Shown here in pieces: positions 55,002-64,000 of a stretch of 64,000 nucleotides of DNA. Origin of the DNA: Achatina immaculata (Eukaryota > Mollusca > Gastropoda > Stylommatophora > Achatinidae); assembly GCA_009760885.1 (NCBI GenBank), contig CM019717.1, positions 48,981,366-49,045,365 on the forward strand, in the 5' to 3' direction. Position 1 is the first letter of the stretch, and each line of letters starts with the position of its first letter. A program made the position numbers and the translations under genes. The notes below the pieces were generated by a model that did not search any database, was not told the origin of the DNA, and saw only the letters and a list, made by a program, of their open reading frames with translations.

Positions 55002-55545
55002 ATGGAATATCGGACAATAGTGTACAACGCAGCTAGAGACGGCAAACTTGGCCGTCTGCGTGTCTTTCTAGATCAGCGTACAAGAGACGAAGTTTCTATG
55101 TTGATTCATGCCAAAACGAATGGAGCAACACCTCTAATTATGGCTGGCCGAAATGGTCACCTAGAGGTAGTCAAGTATTTAGTAGAACACTGTAAAGCTG
55201 AGATAGAGCAGGTTGGATCAGTAACATTTGATGGAGAAACGATCGAAGGCGCCCCGCCTCTATGGTGTGCGGCTGCAGCTGGGCATTTGAACATTGTTAA
55301 GTATCTAGTCGAACATGGTGCAGATGTAAATAAAACGACTTTCACAAACTCAACACCTCTCAGAGCAGCCTGCTTTGATGGGCATTTTGCCATAGTGAAA
55401 TACCTCGTAGAACAGAAAGCTGACATCGAAATAGCTAACAGACATGGTCACACATGTTTAATGATTTCCTGCTATAAAAAACACCTACCCATAGTTGAAT
55501 ATTTGTTGAAATTAAAAGCTGAAGTCAACAGGAAGAGCGTTAAAG
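55002..55545 (+). CDS. FEM1: FEM1 coding exon 1
   Basis: 181 codons plus one base, from MEYRTIVYNAARDGKLG to EVNRKSVK. The donor is TTAAAG/GTAAAA. It contains the first five ankyrin repeats, which form much of the degron-binding pocket in vertebrate FEM1A/C. Confidence 0.96.
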
Positions 55546-58500
55546 GTAAAAAAATAGACAAGTTTGAGCTAAATTTTAATACAGTGTTGTGTGTGAATAT
55601 TAATTATTGACATGTTAATTTTTTAATATGTTCATATAAAGCAAGGCAGTAGAGTCAGTAAAAATGAACCATTAATGTAGATAAACAGAGGAGCCAGAAT
55701 CAGAATGAATTTAAGATGTAGTCAGGGTTAGTAGACATGTATCAGCAATGAATGAGTCAGAGTCAAACAATAGAAACATGAACTGGTGATTTGGCATACC
55801 AACTCCATAGCATATACATAAAGGTTATTAAAAAATTTGCAACAAATAAACTATGTAACGGATCATGATTGTTCTTATGCCAAGAGAGAAACTTCCAAGT
55901 TTTTAAAAAAATAAAGCCTACGTGCAGAGCTCCCATGCTTTGCTGCTAGGAGGCAGCAGTAGCAAATATAGCGTTCAGAAACATGAGCAGTTATTTTGTG
56001 TTTTGGAAAATACAAGAACCTTGTCCATTGTAACTGCAGCACCGATTTTGAGGAGAATTTCAGAAGGAAGCACCTGTTTTCAACAGTATCAGGAAGTGGT
56101 ATGCAAAATTCCAGGATTAATACTTGGGCTTCACCAGTAAATTTCTCTAACATGATTCACAGTTTCTTCGCTTGGTCCTGGACATCCCTGCTGATGAGCT
56201 GTGCACTGACAGCCTTCATCCCAGGATTTCATATGCTGCTTCTTGATACTGTTGAAAACAGGTGCTGCCTTCTGGAATTCCACTCAAAATTGTCACTGCA
56301 CAGTCACAACAGACGAGGTTCTTGCGTATTCCAAAACACAAAATGACTGCTCACGTTTACTGAATGCCATATTCGCTACAGCTGCCTTCTTGTGGTAAAC
56401 CACAGGAGCTCTGCATGCAGGCTTTATGTTTTTTTAAAAACTTGAAGAATTTCTCTCTCCCTCTTTTGGCATAAAAGTAATCATGATCCGTTATATAGTT
56501 TATTTGTTGCGAGTTTTTTAAATGTTTCACAGACTTATGAATAACCCTGTATAATGCCCAGACATACGAGTAAATATAAAAATAATTAGTGTACAAACAG
56601 GAACTAAATCCTGAGAACATCCTCATCCATAGCCACCTGAAACAGAACCTTGCATATGTTGACACCAGAAAATGTAACTGCCCTCACTGTGTTACCTGCC
56701 CTGTAGTCTGGGAAATGAAAATGATTACCTTTCCCAAAACCATCCTCACTATCCATAAGGGATTCATATGCGAGTCCCATAATATGATGTATGCCATTGA
56801 ATGAAAAAGATGCAGGATAATTTATATTGGTGAAACTTGTCTCAGATTAGGTGACAGCTTTCACAAACATCTGTACGATATCACCCAGCATGCTTTGAAA
56901 CCAGCCCCTAATCATTTAAATGGCCCCAACCACAGAGGCAAATCTGATTTTCTGGTAACAGCCATCAAACATTGTCACACTGATGACAGAAGCCGCCTAG
57001 CGCTTGAGAACTGCTACATTCAGGAATATAGGATGTTAGAACCACATGGTTTGAACTCACAATTCAGCTACACCTAACATTCCTCTCTTCCACAGTCATA
57101 ATCCCTCTGCACTAAGTTCCACTCCTTTCTCACTAGTAACACATAGTTCAGAACCTCCTCACAGCATCAGATTCCAACCCCTCTACCCCAACTATAATCA
57201 CCTATTCCATCCTCTCCCAGCTATATTACCATTGTATCACCCCCCCCCCCCCCACTTATTTATGACCCACATATCACACATCACATTTCTCCATTTTAAA
57301 CATTCTCTACACTTCACCATGCCACAGCTTCTTACAAGTCACAGTTAAGTGCTCCAATCATTTTTTTCTAATTTTTTTTTCCATTCCTGTTTTTTACATA
57401 CCATTCATGTGAATTTATATTTTATCTTCTGTCTCTGTTTCTTTGTCCTGTGTGTTTTTGTATGATTATGGTTCACATTGAAACATCACAACTGTTGTGC
57501 TCGTTAAGTAATAAAGCTGTTCCTATTTTTTTTCCCTAGTTAAGACATAAATATAGGGTATTTTCAACTGAAACATGGTGCTTGTTTTCAAATTGGTTTT
57601 CTTAGATAGACAGCATTGAACAAACTTCAGCAGGATAAAGGAAAAGTTCCCTGAAAATGTGAAATTTTGTATAAAGTCATTAACTTGATGTGTACCTGAT
57701 TGTGTCATCAAGTGATATTAAATTACCTGTAATGATAAGATATAAAAAAGTAAAGATAGTCCCATAGCAAATGCCGTAGGGGGTGAAGCGTTAGAGACCT
57801 CATTATGCTGGGTCATCAGCGTATGAGGTAGGGTGACCAGTTCCTTTCCTCGCTGCCTTTACTTCCCAGATTTTCTCTGGTACCCATTTTACGAGGCTGG
57901 GTCGACCTCGGGGCCGTATTGGTCGGAAAAAAAATCCCGCTCAACTGGGGATTCGAACCCTCGACCATTTGGTTGCTAGACGAGTGCTCTAACCACTACG
58001 CTAGCCGGCCCCAATGATAAGATATACAGTGATCATTTTCCACTGTCTAATTAATATGAGGATAGGCACTTTCTCGGATAACCATGTTTTTTGTTTTTTC
58101 TAACATCCCATCAGAGAGTGTTCTGTTATGCGGCTACAGGCACACCTAGAAGATCACCCTTTACATGCTTATTGACTTGTTTATGAATCTGTTTTGATTC
58201 TTTTAGATGTCATAATTTTGAATTCACTCTCTACCATAAATTTCAGTTTCTTTCAGGAAAGAACAGTCCAGATTACCATTCACTACAAACTGCTGAGTGG
58301 CTGAGAAGAATTAAATGAGAATATAGTGCCCCTTCACTGATTAGTCAAAACTCCATTTGCTTGATTAGAAATATGCACTCACATATATCATTATTTTCTA
58401 TATTTGAAAGTCTGTTAGTTCCTGGATGTATCATCATTTCTTGAAAATAAAAGCATATTATTAATGGCATAGTGTTTCCTGAAAATATAAGGAGTTGAGG

Positions 58501-61463
58501 CCTCAGTGTACATCCATATGTACATGTGTACAGAGATAAATATCTTGATATCAGTCCTTATCACATTTCGTAGTGCCAAAGACGGACTAAAACTCTGCGG
58601 GGCTCTGAGTAAGCTTTTCATCACTGTTTTTATGATTGATATGTTTTTCTACGTCAGATTGCTCAGCTTGCAGGAGAATGGTGTATTTATTACTAACATT
58701 CACAATAGCAGCAAAAAAAAGGAATGCAGAATTTGTAGCAACATCGGCATATGACCTGTGTAAGCAACTGGGCATAAAGGGACAAGCAAGAGCAAGGGCA
58801 TTGAGAAGCCTTTCAGAAACAGCAGAAAAGGCCTCATGCTGGCTGTGGAGTATGCGAAACAAGCATTGGGAACATAAGTAATTTCATTTACCACAACCAA
58901 TACCAGTCCTCCATAGCTAAATTGCTAAAGACGCACTTCAAAAAAGTGCAGTGGCAACTGGAAGATCATGGGTTGAATCCCGGGACCGGCAGAAAAAAAA
59001 AAGCAACAACTCACAAGACCTCTGGGAGTCGTGACCCTGAGGGGCCCACCCCCCTTAGAGTGTCAGGAGTTTAATAGGGCCAGAACACTTGTCTGAAGGG
59101 GGGTTCTTCCTCTGATGATCTGAAGGAGTTGTGTTGTTGTTCCGCTCTCTACGGTAGAGAGTTTCCTGCATATATATATATATATATATATATAAAGGAG
59201 GCACAAACAGCTTACCTTATAGTGACATGTCTCCTCACCTGAAAGGTTATAGGGCTGTGACTCCCTCCTGACTACCTGATATATTTCTTAGCAGAACAGC
59301 CTCTGAACATTGAGAATGCCTTCCTGCAGGGTGAGGCACACTGGGTCCAATGATGGATGTCATTGAGTAAAAGAAAAATAGAATATCATATGAAGTTCAG
59401 TCCCATGAGTAAGAGAATTAAAAATCCAACTTTAAAAAAAAAAAAAGCGTGGACAGACATTTGTGAACACAAGATGGCCTCAGTTTTTGTAATAGCCAGA
59501 AATTAAGAGAGTTAAAATCCAAAGCAAAACAAAAGCAAAAATAAATTGGATGAGACATCTCACTGTTTCAGAAAGCATATAAATCTTTCTTATAAAACAA
59601 AGAAAATACTAAAGCAACTTTGAAAATGATATTTTATGCCACTTTTAGCTGCTGTGGTTGTGCTTGTTGTCTGTTTCAAGTAAATTGTCTTCATTTTTAT
59701 AAATGTCAGTATTTGTTGTTACAGTGTAATTTTGTTCTGTTTTGCTGTTTTCAGTAAATTGTCTTCATTTTTATAAATGTCAGTATTTGTTGTTACAGAC
59801 AGTGTAATTTTGTTCTGTTTTGCTGTTTTCAGTAAATTGTCTTCATTTTTATAAATGTCAGTATTTGTTGTTACAGACAGTGTAATTTTGTTCTGTTCTG
59901 CTGTTTTCAGTAAATTGTCTTCATTTTTATAAATGTCAGTATTCGTTGTTAAAGACGGTGTAATTTTGTTCTGTTTTGCTGTTTTCAGTAAATTGTCTTC
60001 ATTTTTATAAATGTCAGTATTTGTTGTTACAGACAGTGTAATTTTGTTCTGTTTTGCTGTTTTCAGGAAACACGGCACTCCATGATTGTGCAGAATCTGG
60101 AAGTTTGGAAATAATGAAACTGTTATTGAAACATGGAGCAAAAATGGTTAAGGATCATTATAATATGACACCCTTGATGGCAGCTGCCGTGGCAGGTTAT
60201 AATCTCATTGTGGAGTATCTGATCAGCCGTCCCGAATGCTCACGAATAGAAAAAATTGAAGCCCTTGAACTATTGGGTGCTACATACATTGATAGAAAAC
60301 GTGATAACATTGCCGCTTTAGAGGTATGGCAAAGAGCCATGAGGCTAAGATTTGAAGATGGAATGAATACCTATCCAAAGCCAACAAATGTAAAACCAGT
60401 AGAAGCCTATGAATATGCTGTGGAAGCACAGTCTAGCAAGATGCTAGATGAGTTGGTGTCAGACCCTGATGAGATGCGAATGCAAGCACTTCTTGTTAGA
60501 GAGAGAATTCTTGGGCCGGCACATCCAGACACTTCCTATTATATCCGTTACAGGGGGGCCCTCTATGCAGACATGGGTAATTTTGACCGATGCATTTCAC
60601 TGTGGATTTATGCTTTAGAAATGCAGCAGCGTGCGCTGGAGCCAGTCAGTCCAATGACTCAGTCCAGCTTCTTATCTTTTGCAGAATTATTTTCTTTTAT
60701 GACCTCAGAGTGGCGCGGAAGGGATGTGTTTTCTTGCCTTAAATTCGAAAACCTCATGGCTGTTTTGCAACGAGCGGTAGAAGAGGTTCAGCGGGCTGTG
60801 GCTTGTGGAAAGTTGCTGAAGACAACTTCTGCAGATGCAGAGAACCGGACTCTGTCCAACCTCAATAGGTTAATGGTAATAGTTTTACATCTGCTGTGTC
60901 TAATGACAAGGCTGGAGCTGCTGCTGTCTGTGGAGGAAAAGTTAGACTTCAGAAAAATTGTTTACCGTTTGGTAAGAATGGCGCCCCTTGGACAAAGAAG
61001 GAGCACTCTGCTCCACTTAGCATGTGCAGGTGATACAACTGAAGTGGGTCGGTATCCTATCTGCAAGTTTCCCAGTCTTGATGTAATCAGTCTTCTGATA
61101 GAAGTGGGTGCAGACCCAAATGCCCTAGATCAGGCAGGGAACTCGCCACTGCATATAGCAGCAAAAGATGTCCCATCAAACCGACAAGTCATCAAAGTTT
61201 TAATAGAGAGTGGTAGCCATATTGATGCCTGCAATCACAAAGGTGATACAGCTTCTAGTTTACTGCATACTGTTCTACTTCATAACATTGTCCCACCATT
61301 GAAATATACCTCCCTCCAGTGTTTAGCTAGCAGAGAGATTGCCAAACACAGAATTCCTTACAAAGGTATTGTTGGATTGGAACTGGAAAAAACTGTAGAG
61401 CAACATCAATGTAAATTTGATACAGTGATAGATGAAATTTGGCCAAGAGAACCAGAAAAGTGA
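55002..61463 (+). CDS. FEM1: FEM1 (FEM1A/C-like) CUL2 ubiquitin-ligase substrate receptor, complete, 646 residues
   Basis: Two exons, 55002-55545 and 60067-61463, join at a phase-1 site in K-G-N and give 646 codons plus TGA. FEM1 proteins recruit substrates with C-terminal degrons to the CUL2-elongin ubiquitin ligase. Ankyrin repeats fill about residues 38-245 (NGATPLIMAGRNGHLEVVKY, EGAPPLWCAAAAGHLNIVKY, STPLRAACFDGHFAIVKYL, GHTCLMISCYKKHLPIVEYL, GNTALHDCAESGSLEIMKLL, MTPLMAAAVAGYNLIVEYL). A TPR-like middle follows with ELLGATYIDRKRDNIAALEV, DPDEMRMQALLVRERILGPA and HPDTSYYIRYRGALYADMGN. Two more ankyrins (NSPLHIAAKDV) precede the C-terminal VHL-box (SLQCLASREIAKHRI). Length and motifs fit FEM1A/FEM1C (617-669 in human) rather than FEM1B. 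The ATG has G at +4 and an upstream in-frame stop. No lesion is seen, so it should be functional. Confidence 0.96.
55829..56555. mobile_element. Transposon foldback: two inverted copies of a HTH DNA-transposon end
   Basis: The left arm (about 55,829-56,128) and right arm (about 56,221-56,555, inverted) share GCAACAAATAAACTATnTAACG, GATCATGATT, AAGTTTTTAAAAAAA, TTTTGTGTTTTGGAA and GCACCTGTTTTCAACAGTATC. They are separated by about 90 bp. Each arm encodes a broken N-terminus of a widespread invertebrate transposase (a HEQLFCVLENTRTLSIVT-like helix-turn-helix). The right outer end, GGGTTATTCATAAGTCTGTG when inverted, may be the terminal repeat. It lies in the FEM1 intron and would fold in the pre-mRNA. 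Confidence 0.82.
56590..57540 (+). mobile_element. Penelope-like element 3' part with GIY-YIG remnant
   Basis: The plus strand reads NPENILIHSHLKQNLAYVD, CNCPHCVTCP, then MMYAIE, a TGA, KRCRIIYIGETCLRLGDSFH (GIY-YIG core with YIG retained), NHRGKSDFLVTAIKHC, and RSRLALENCYIQEYRMLEPH with GLNSQFSYT at the stop (57,076). The upstream RT is absent, so the copy is 5'-truncated. Non-coding C/T-rich sequence follows, including a C13 tract near 57,241 and an AATAAA at about 57,510. Confidence 0.72.
57745..58012 (-). mobile_element. tRNA-derived SINE (family 2), intact, with 14-bp target duplication
   Basis: The minus strand starts GGGGCCGGCTAGCGTAGTGG, with an A box (TAGCGTAGTGGTTAGAGC) and B box (GGGTTCGAATCCCC) at tRNA spacing. 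A body containing GAGGCTGGGT on the plus strand follows. AATGATAAGATATA flanks it perfectly (57,731-57,744 and 58,013-58,026). Intact pol III boxes and perfect duplications indicate a young insertion in the FEM1 intron. Confidence 0.93.
58027..58639. other. FEM1 intron, nothing recognised
   Basis: AT-rich intronic sequence without recognised repeats. Confidence 0.5.
58640..58881 (+). pseudogene. Unrecognised protein-like remnant
   Basis: The plus strand reads NAEFVATSAYDLCKQLGIKG, then QARARALRSLSETAEKASCW. The amphipathic, Ala/Arg/Leu-rich text looks like true former coding sequence, interrupted at the left by a poly-A stretch. No family recognised. It lies in the FEM1 intron, so it is probably a mobile-element fragment. 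Confidence 0.35.
58906..59170 (+). mobile_element. tRNA-headed SINE (family 1), longer copy
   Basis: The head has a degraded A box (TAGCTAAATTGCTAAAGACG) and B box (GGGTTGAATCCCGGG). The body has CACAAGACCTCTGGGAGT, GGGCCCACCCC and GATCTGAAGGAGTTGTGTTG, and the end is AGAGAGTTTCCTGCA. A (TA)n tract (59,171-59,195) follows. It aligns with the inverted copy at 16,863-17,074. Confidence 0.88.
59681..60066 (+). repeat. 78-bp tandem repeat, five copies, each ending in the FEM1 3' splice site
   Basis: Units are 59,681-59,754 (74 bp), then 59,755-59,832, 59,833-59,910, 59,911-59,988 and 59,989-60,066 (78 bp each). Each ends in TTGCTGTTTTCAG or TCTGCTGTTTTCAG, the polypyrimidine tract and AG used for FEM1 exon 2. 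Use of an upstream copy would add 26 codons per unit, but each unit contains an in-frame TAA 18 codons in, giving a truncated protein. Confidence 0.95.
60067..61463 (+). CDS. FEM1: FEM1 coding exon 2
   Basis: 1,397 nt ending in TGA at 61,461-61,463. The acceptor is TTTTGCTGTTTTCAG, the last of five tandem copies of the same sequence. It encodes ankyrins 6 and 7, the TPR-like region, the C-terminal ankyrins and the VHL-box. Confidence 0.96.
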
Positions 61464-62460
61464 TATTATTCAAGCTACTTGCTATCTGACTGTTGAATTT
61501 AACCTCTTAGTTTAATTGAATTGAAAATGTAGTAAATCAGAGTGGTGTTTTTTGTCTCCATTAGAGTGCACTGACAACAGTGGAACATTTCTTTTGCTGA
61601 GTATGCATAATTATTTCAGTTAAACAGTTTCTTAACAGAAAGTTAACATTAAGTTTAACGTTAGTTAAACCTATCATTGTAGGGAAAAAAAAAAACTAGA
61701 TGTCCTTTAATGCAAATGTTGTTCACCTCCAGTCATTTTGAACTGGTGATCAGAGATGTGTTTTGATGAATTTATTTTTATAAAAATCGTTTTTGATAAT
61801 CAAAATGGTTGTAGAAAACCAAGGTATTTGTAAGGATAGGTTCAGTGGCAGGAATGAACATCTTTGATTAGCGTAATGATTACATTGAACTTTTGAGTGT
61901 TAATAGATATTTAAAGCCCACATTGATTGTACTTCCTAGATCTCATTCTTTGCATGCATGAGTATACCAGCACCTACGTGTAGAAAGCAGCATTTAGTCA
62001 GATCCATAAATGTGTTTCCTAGTGGACTAATGGAGAATAATGGAGCTAGTAGCCATGTGATAATGTGTACATTAACTCTGAGTAATTTATGCTGTCTTTA
62101 TTATTATGTATGGAAGTGCAAAGTTTGAATGCTTTTCACATAACCCCCAGTACCATTTTATTTGATTTCATTAATTTGAGTTTGAAAAGAATATATTTTC
62201 TTGTAGAAATTATACTGTGCAAAAGATTTATTTTATCTCCTTTTGATAATCTCAGTTAGCAGTTTGAATGAAAATAAATGGATTTTTCCCTTCACATTTT
62301 CACCGGTAGAACATGTGGCAGATATTTTTGTTCCTCTTTATTTCCTGAGAATGACTTCAGTACATTAGGATAATGTAAAGTATTGTTGTAGCTTTTTACT
62401 AGAAGTTCTTTGTTCTGGTGAAGAACCGGCAATAAAGATATCCTACCTGACCAAAAGTGT
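61464..62460 (+). other. FEM1: Probable FEM1 3'UTR
   Basis: AT-rich non-coding sequence after the FEM1 stop. AATAAA at 62,431-62,436 (and an earlier GAAAATAAATGG near 62,271) are candidate polyadenylation signals. No repeat family is recognised here, in contrast to the intron. Confidence 0.5.
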
Positions 62461-64000
62461 TATATGGTGGTTTTATTTGCTTCATGGGGCAGGTTTCTTC
62501 TGAGAGGCTGTATGATGAACATGTTGATTCATTAACCTGGTTTTAGAGAACACTAGTCATTTATTTGGTGCAGTGCTTAGAGATAACATAGTCTCCAGTG
62601 ACTTTGGTTTGTTGGACTGATGTAGTTGTGGTGTGCTTGTGGTAGTGTGGAGTTTCGTGTTTTCTCTACCACACTGTACTTCTAGTGTTGTAAAGTTTTT
62701 GTTGTATTTTGACAACCGTTGCAGTTTCAAGGTGACAAATTAATGCATCATATAGTTGCAGGATTCTGACATTTTGTGAAAAGTTTTCCCATTTTTTTTC
62801 TGCTATCAGACTGGTTTTTTTTTTACACACAAATTTTTAAAAAATTATCCTGAACATGTTTTAAGCACATTTAAAAGAGCAGGACTATTTTGAAACATAT
62901 CTTATATGTGTTGTGCGATGTGCCAGCAGTGATCACATAATATAAAATATGTGATATGACCAGAGTGTGATCGGGTGTTCACATTTCCTGACCTAACTCT
63001 TGATCCTATTTGAAAACAAGTCTCTCCGAAGGAAAATTCAGATTGAAGTTTTCTGGTCATTTTTATCTTCATTTTGTAAACCTTAGTGGCTTGGTTTCTT
63101 TTTTTTTTTTTTTTGTTTTTGTTGAGCAAAGAGAGAAGATAAGGGATGTGGTGACAAACCAAAACAACAAAGGAAGGTAATAACAGATATCATGGGAAAT
63201 GAAGATTGTGTAGTAAATATTTTTGAGCTGAGCATTTGAGTTTTCTCCAGCAGTGTCAAGTAGTGTATACTGTGACTGCATGTAAAGATCATTGTTCATC
63301 AGGTGAGAGATCTTTTTCCTCAGGATGAAGTCTGTTGAGTATTCTCTCTTTGCAAGATCTCATCTTAAAGAGCAAAGAGTTACACATTTTAATGCTTGAT
63401 TCTGCTTCGTTTCACAGCTTTTTGGGAACTGCCACATTAAAGGTCAGGGTATGTTTGTTGTTTTGTGCTGGCTTCATTGAACTTGGGCATGGTTCTGTAT
63501 ATGTTTATGGGAAATGATTGATATGAGAGTGTTTTCTCAAAAATATTTACAGTCCTGTGTACATTGTGTTCTCATGTCTTTTAGACAGTTACTCTAGTTT
63601 TTAAGGGACTCTTCATTTGAAATGTTATGAGCAGATTGAAACTAATTTCAACAGGGCAGTGGACAAGATTCCCATCAGCCATTGGTGGGGTGTTTCTTGT
63701 ACACCTGCTACTTCCAGTTTTTTTTACTTTACTAGAGAAGACAAACATCTGAGCTCACTACCCAAGAGATTTCAAGCTTTGCAGTCTAAAAAAGAGGGAG
63801 ATTAGAATTCTGAATGCATCAGACAACAAGGAAATTCATTTCCATTTTGGTCATTGTTTATTCAGGACTTAACTGAATTCATTTAAGCCTGCCAGCCTAT
63901 ATTTTTTTTTTAATGGAGACATCTGCTAACATAAGGCTTGATAAACTAATGAAGTGTTTTATGCATATTGATTGGAAACATCCATTTATTGTTATATGCA
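62461..64000. other. AT-rich flank, nothing recognised
   Basis: Small frames occur on both strands without similarity, plus a T16 tract near 63,098. It could be an extended FEM1 3'UTR or intergenic sequence. Confidence 0.5.

Noticed and set aside
57945..58012. A functional tRNA gene
   Set aside because: A and B boxes are present, but the cloverleaf arms do not pair fully, a SINE body follows and target duplications flank it, so it is a SINE head.
59719..60141. 140-residue antisense frame with 26-residue repeats over the FEM1 acceptor
   Set aside because: Produced by the 78-bp repeat on the opposite strand; the sense strand has a proven splice acceptor and exon.

Overview
ORGANISM. This is nuclear DNA of an animal. 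The coding exons sit in long AT-rich introns with GT-AG boundaries and are buried in LINE, SINE, mariner and microsatellite debris. The gene content (FEM1, a GTDC1/QTMAN glycosyltransferase, a peptidylglycine hydroxylase with its own signal peptide) and the transposon mix (RTE-like LINEs with microsatellite tails, mariner and Tc1 elements, Penelope-type GIY-YIG remnants, tRNA-headed SINEs) suggest a mollusc or other lophotrochozoan. That placement is inference; I cannot name a species. No ribosomal RNA, ordinary tRNA, CRISPR or bacterial-type operon is visible. LAYOUT. (1) 2,118-8,536, minus strand: the first three coding exons of GTDC1/QTMAN, the enzyme known in vertebrates to mannosylate queuosine in tRNA-Asp. 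The remaining exons lie beyond the left edge. Its introns hold an internally deleted mariner, a long hairpin and a 1.24-kb minisatellite. (2) 8.6-16.0 kb: a stack of degraded LINEs, including a 2.58-kb LINE inserted into another with a 13-bp target duplication, then a Penelope GIY-YIG remnant and a hAT remnant. (3) 18,537-40,091, minus strand: a small-exon gene for a secreted peptidylglycine alpha-hydroxylating monooxygenase (PHM) with all copper-ligand residues and no lyase domain. Ten exons are secure by phase and homology; the loop between exons 6 and 8 is only tentatively modelled. Its first coding intron appears to use a GC donor. Its introns contain at least four LINE families, a mariner, SINE-like pieces, satellites and one copy of an unnamed non-coding element. 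(4) 40.5-54.6 kb: a gene-free transposon region with Tc1, two mariners, several LINE families and the second, 1.45-kb copy of that element. (5) 55,002-61,463, plus strand: a complete two-exon FEM1 (FEM1A/C-like) gene of 646 residues, a substrate receptor for CUL2 ubiquitin ligase. Its single coding intron holds a large transposon foldback, a Penelope remnant, two tRNA-headed SINEs and a five-fold 78-bp tandem repeat that has multiplied the 3' splice site. The rest is 3'UTR and AT-rich flank. RELATIONS. The three genes are functionally unrelated (tRNA modification, neuropeptide amidation, protein degradation) and show no sign of co-regulation. MAIN INTEREST. The most unusual items are the duplicated FEM1 splice acceptor, the intronic foldback that could form dsRNA, the non-coding element with 11-12-bp target duplications and a GAA-type tail, the lyase-less PHM with a GC-AG intron, and the perfect-loop hairpin at 4.0-4.13 kb.
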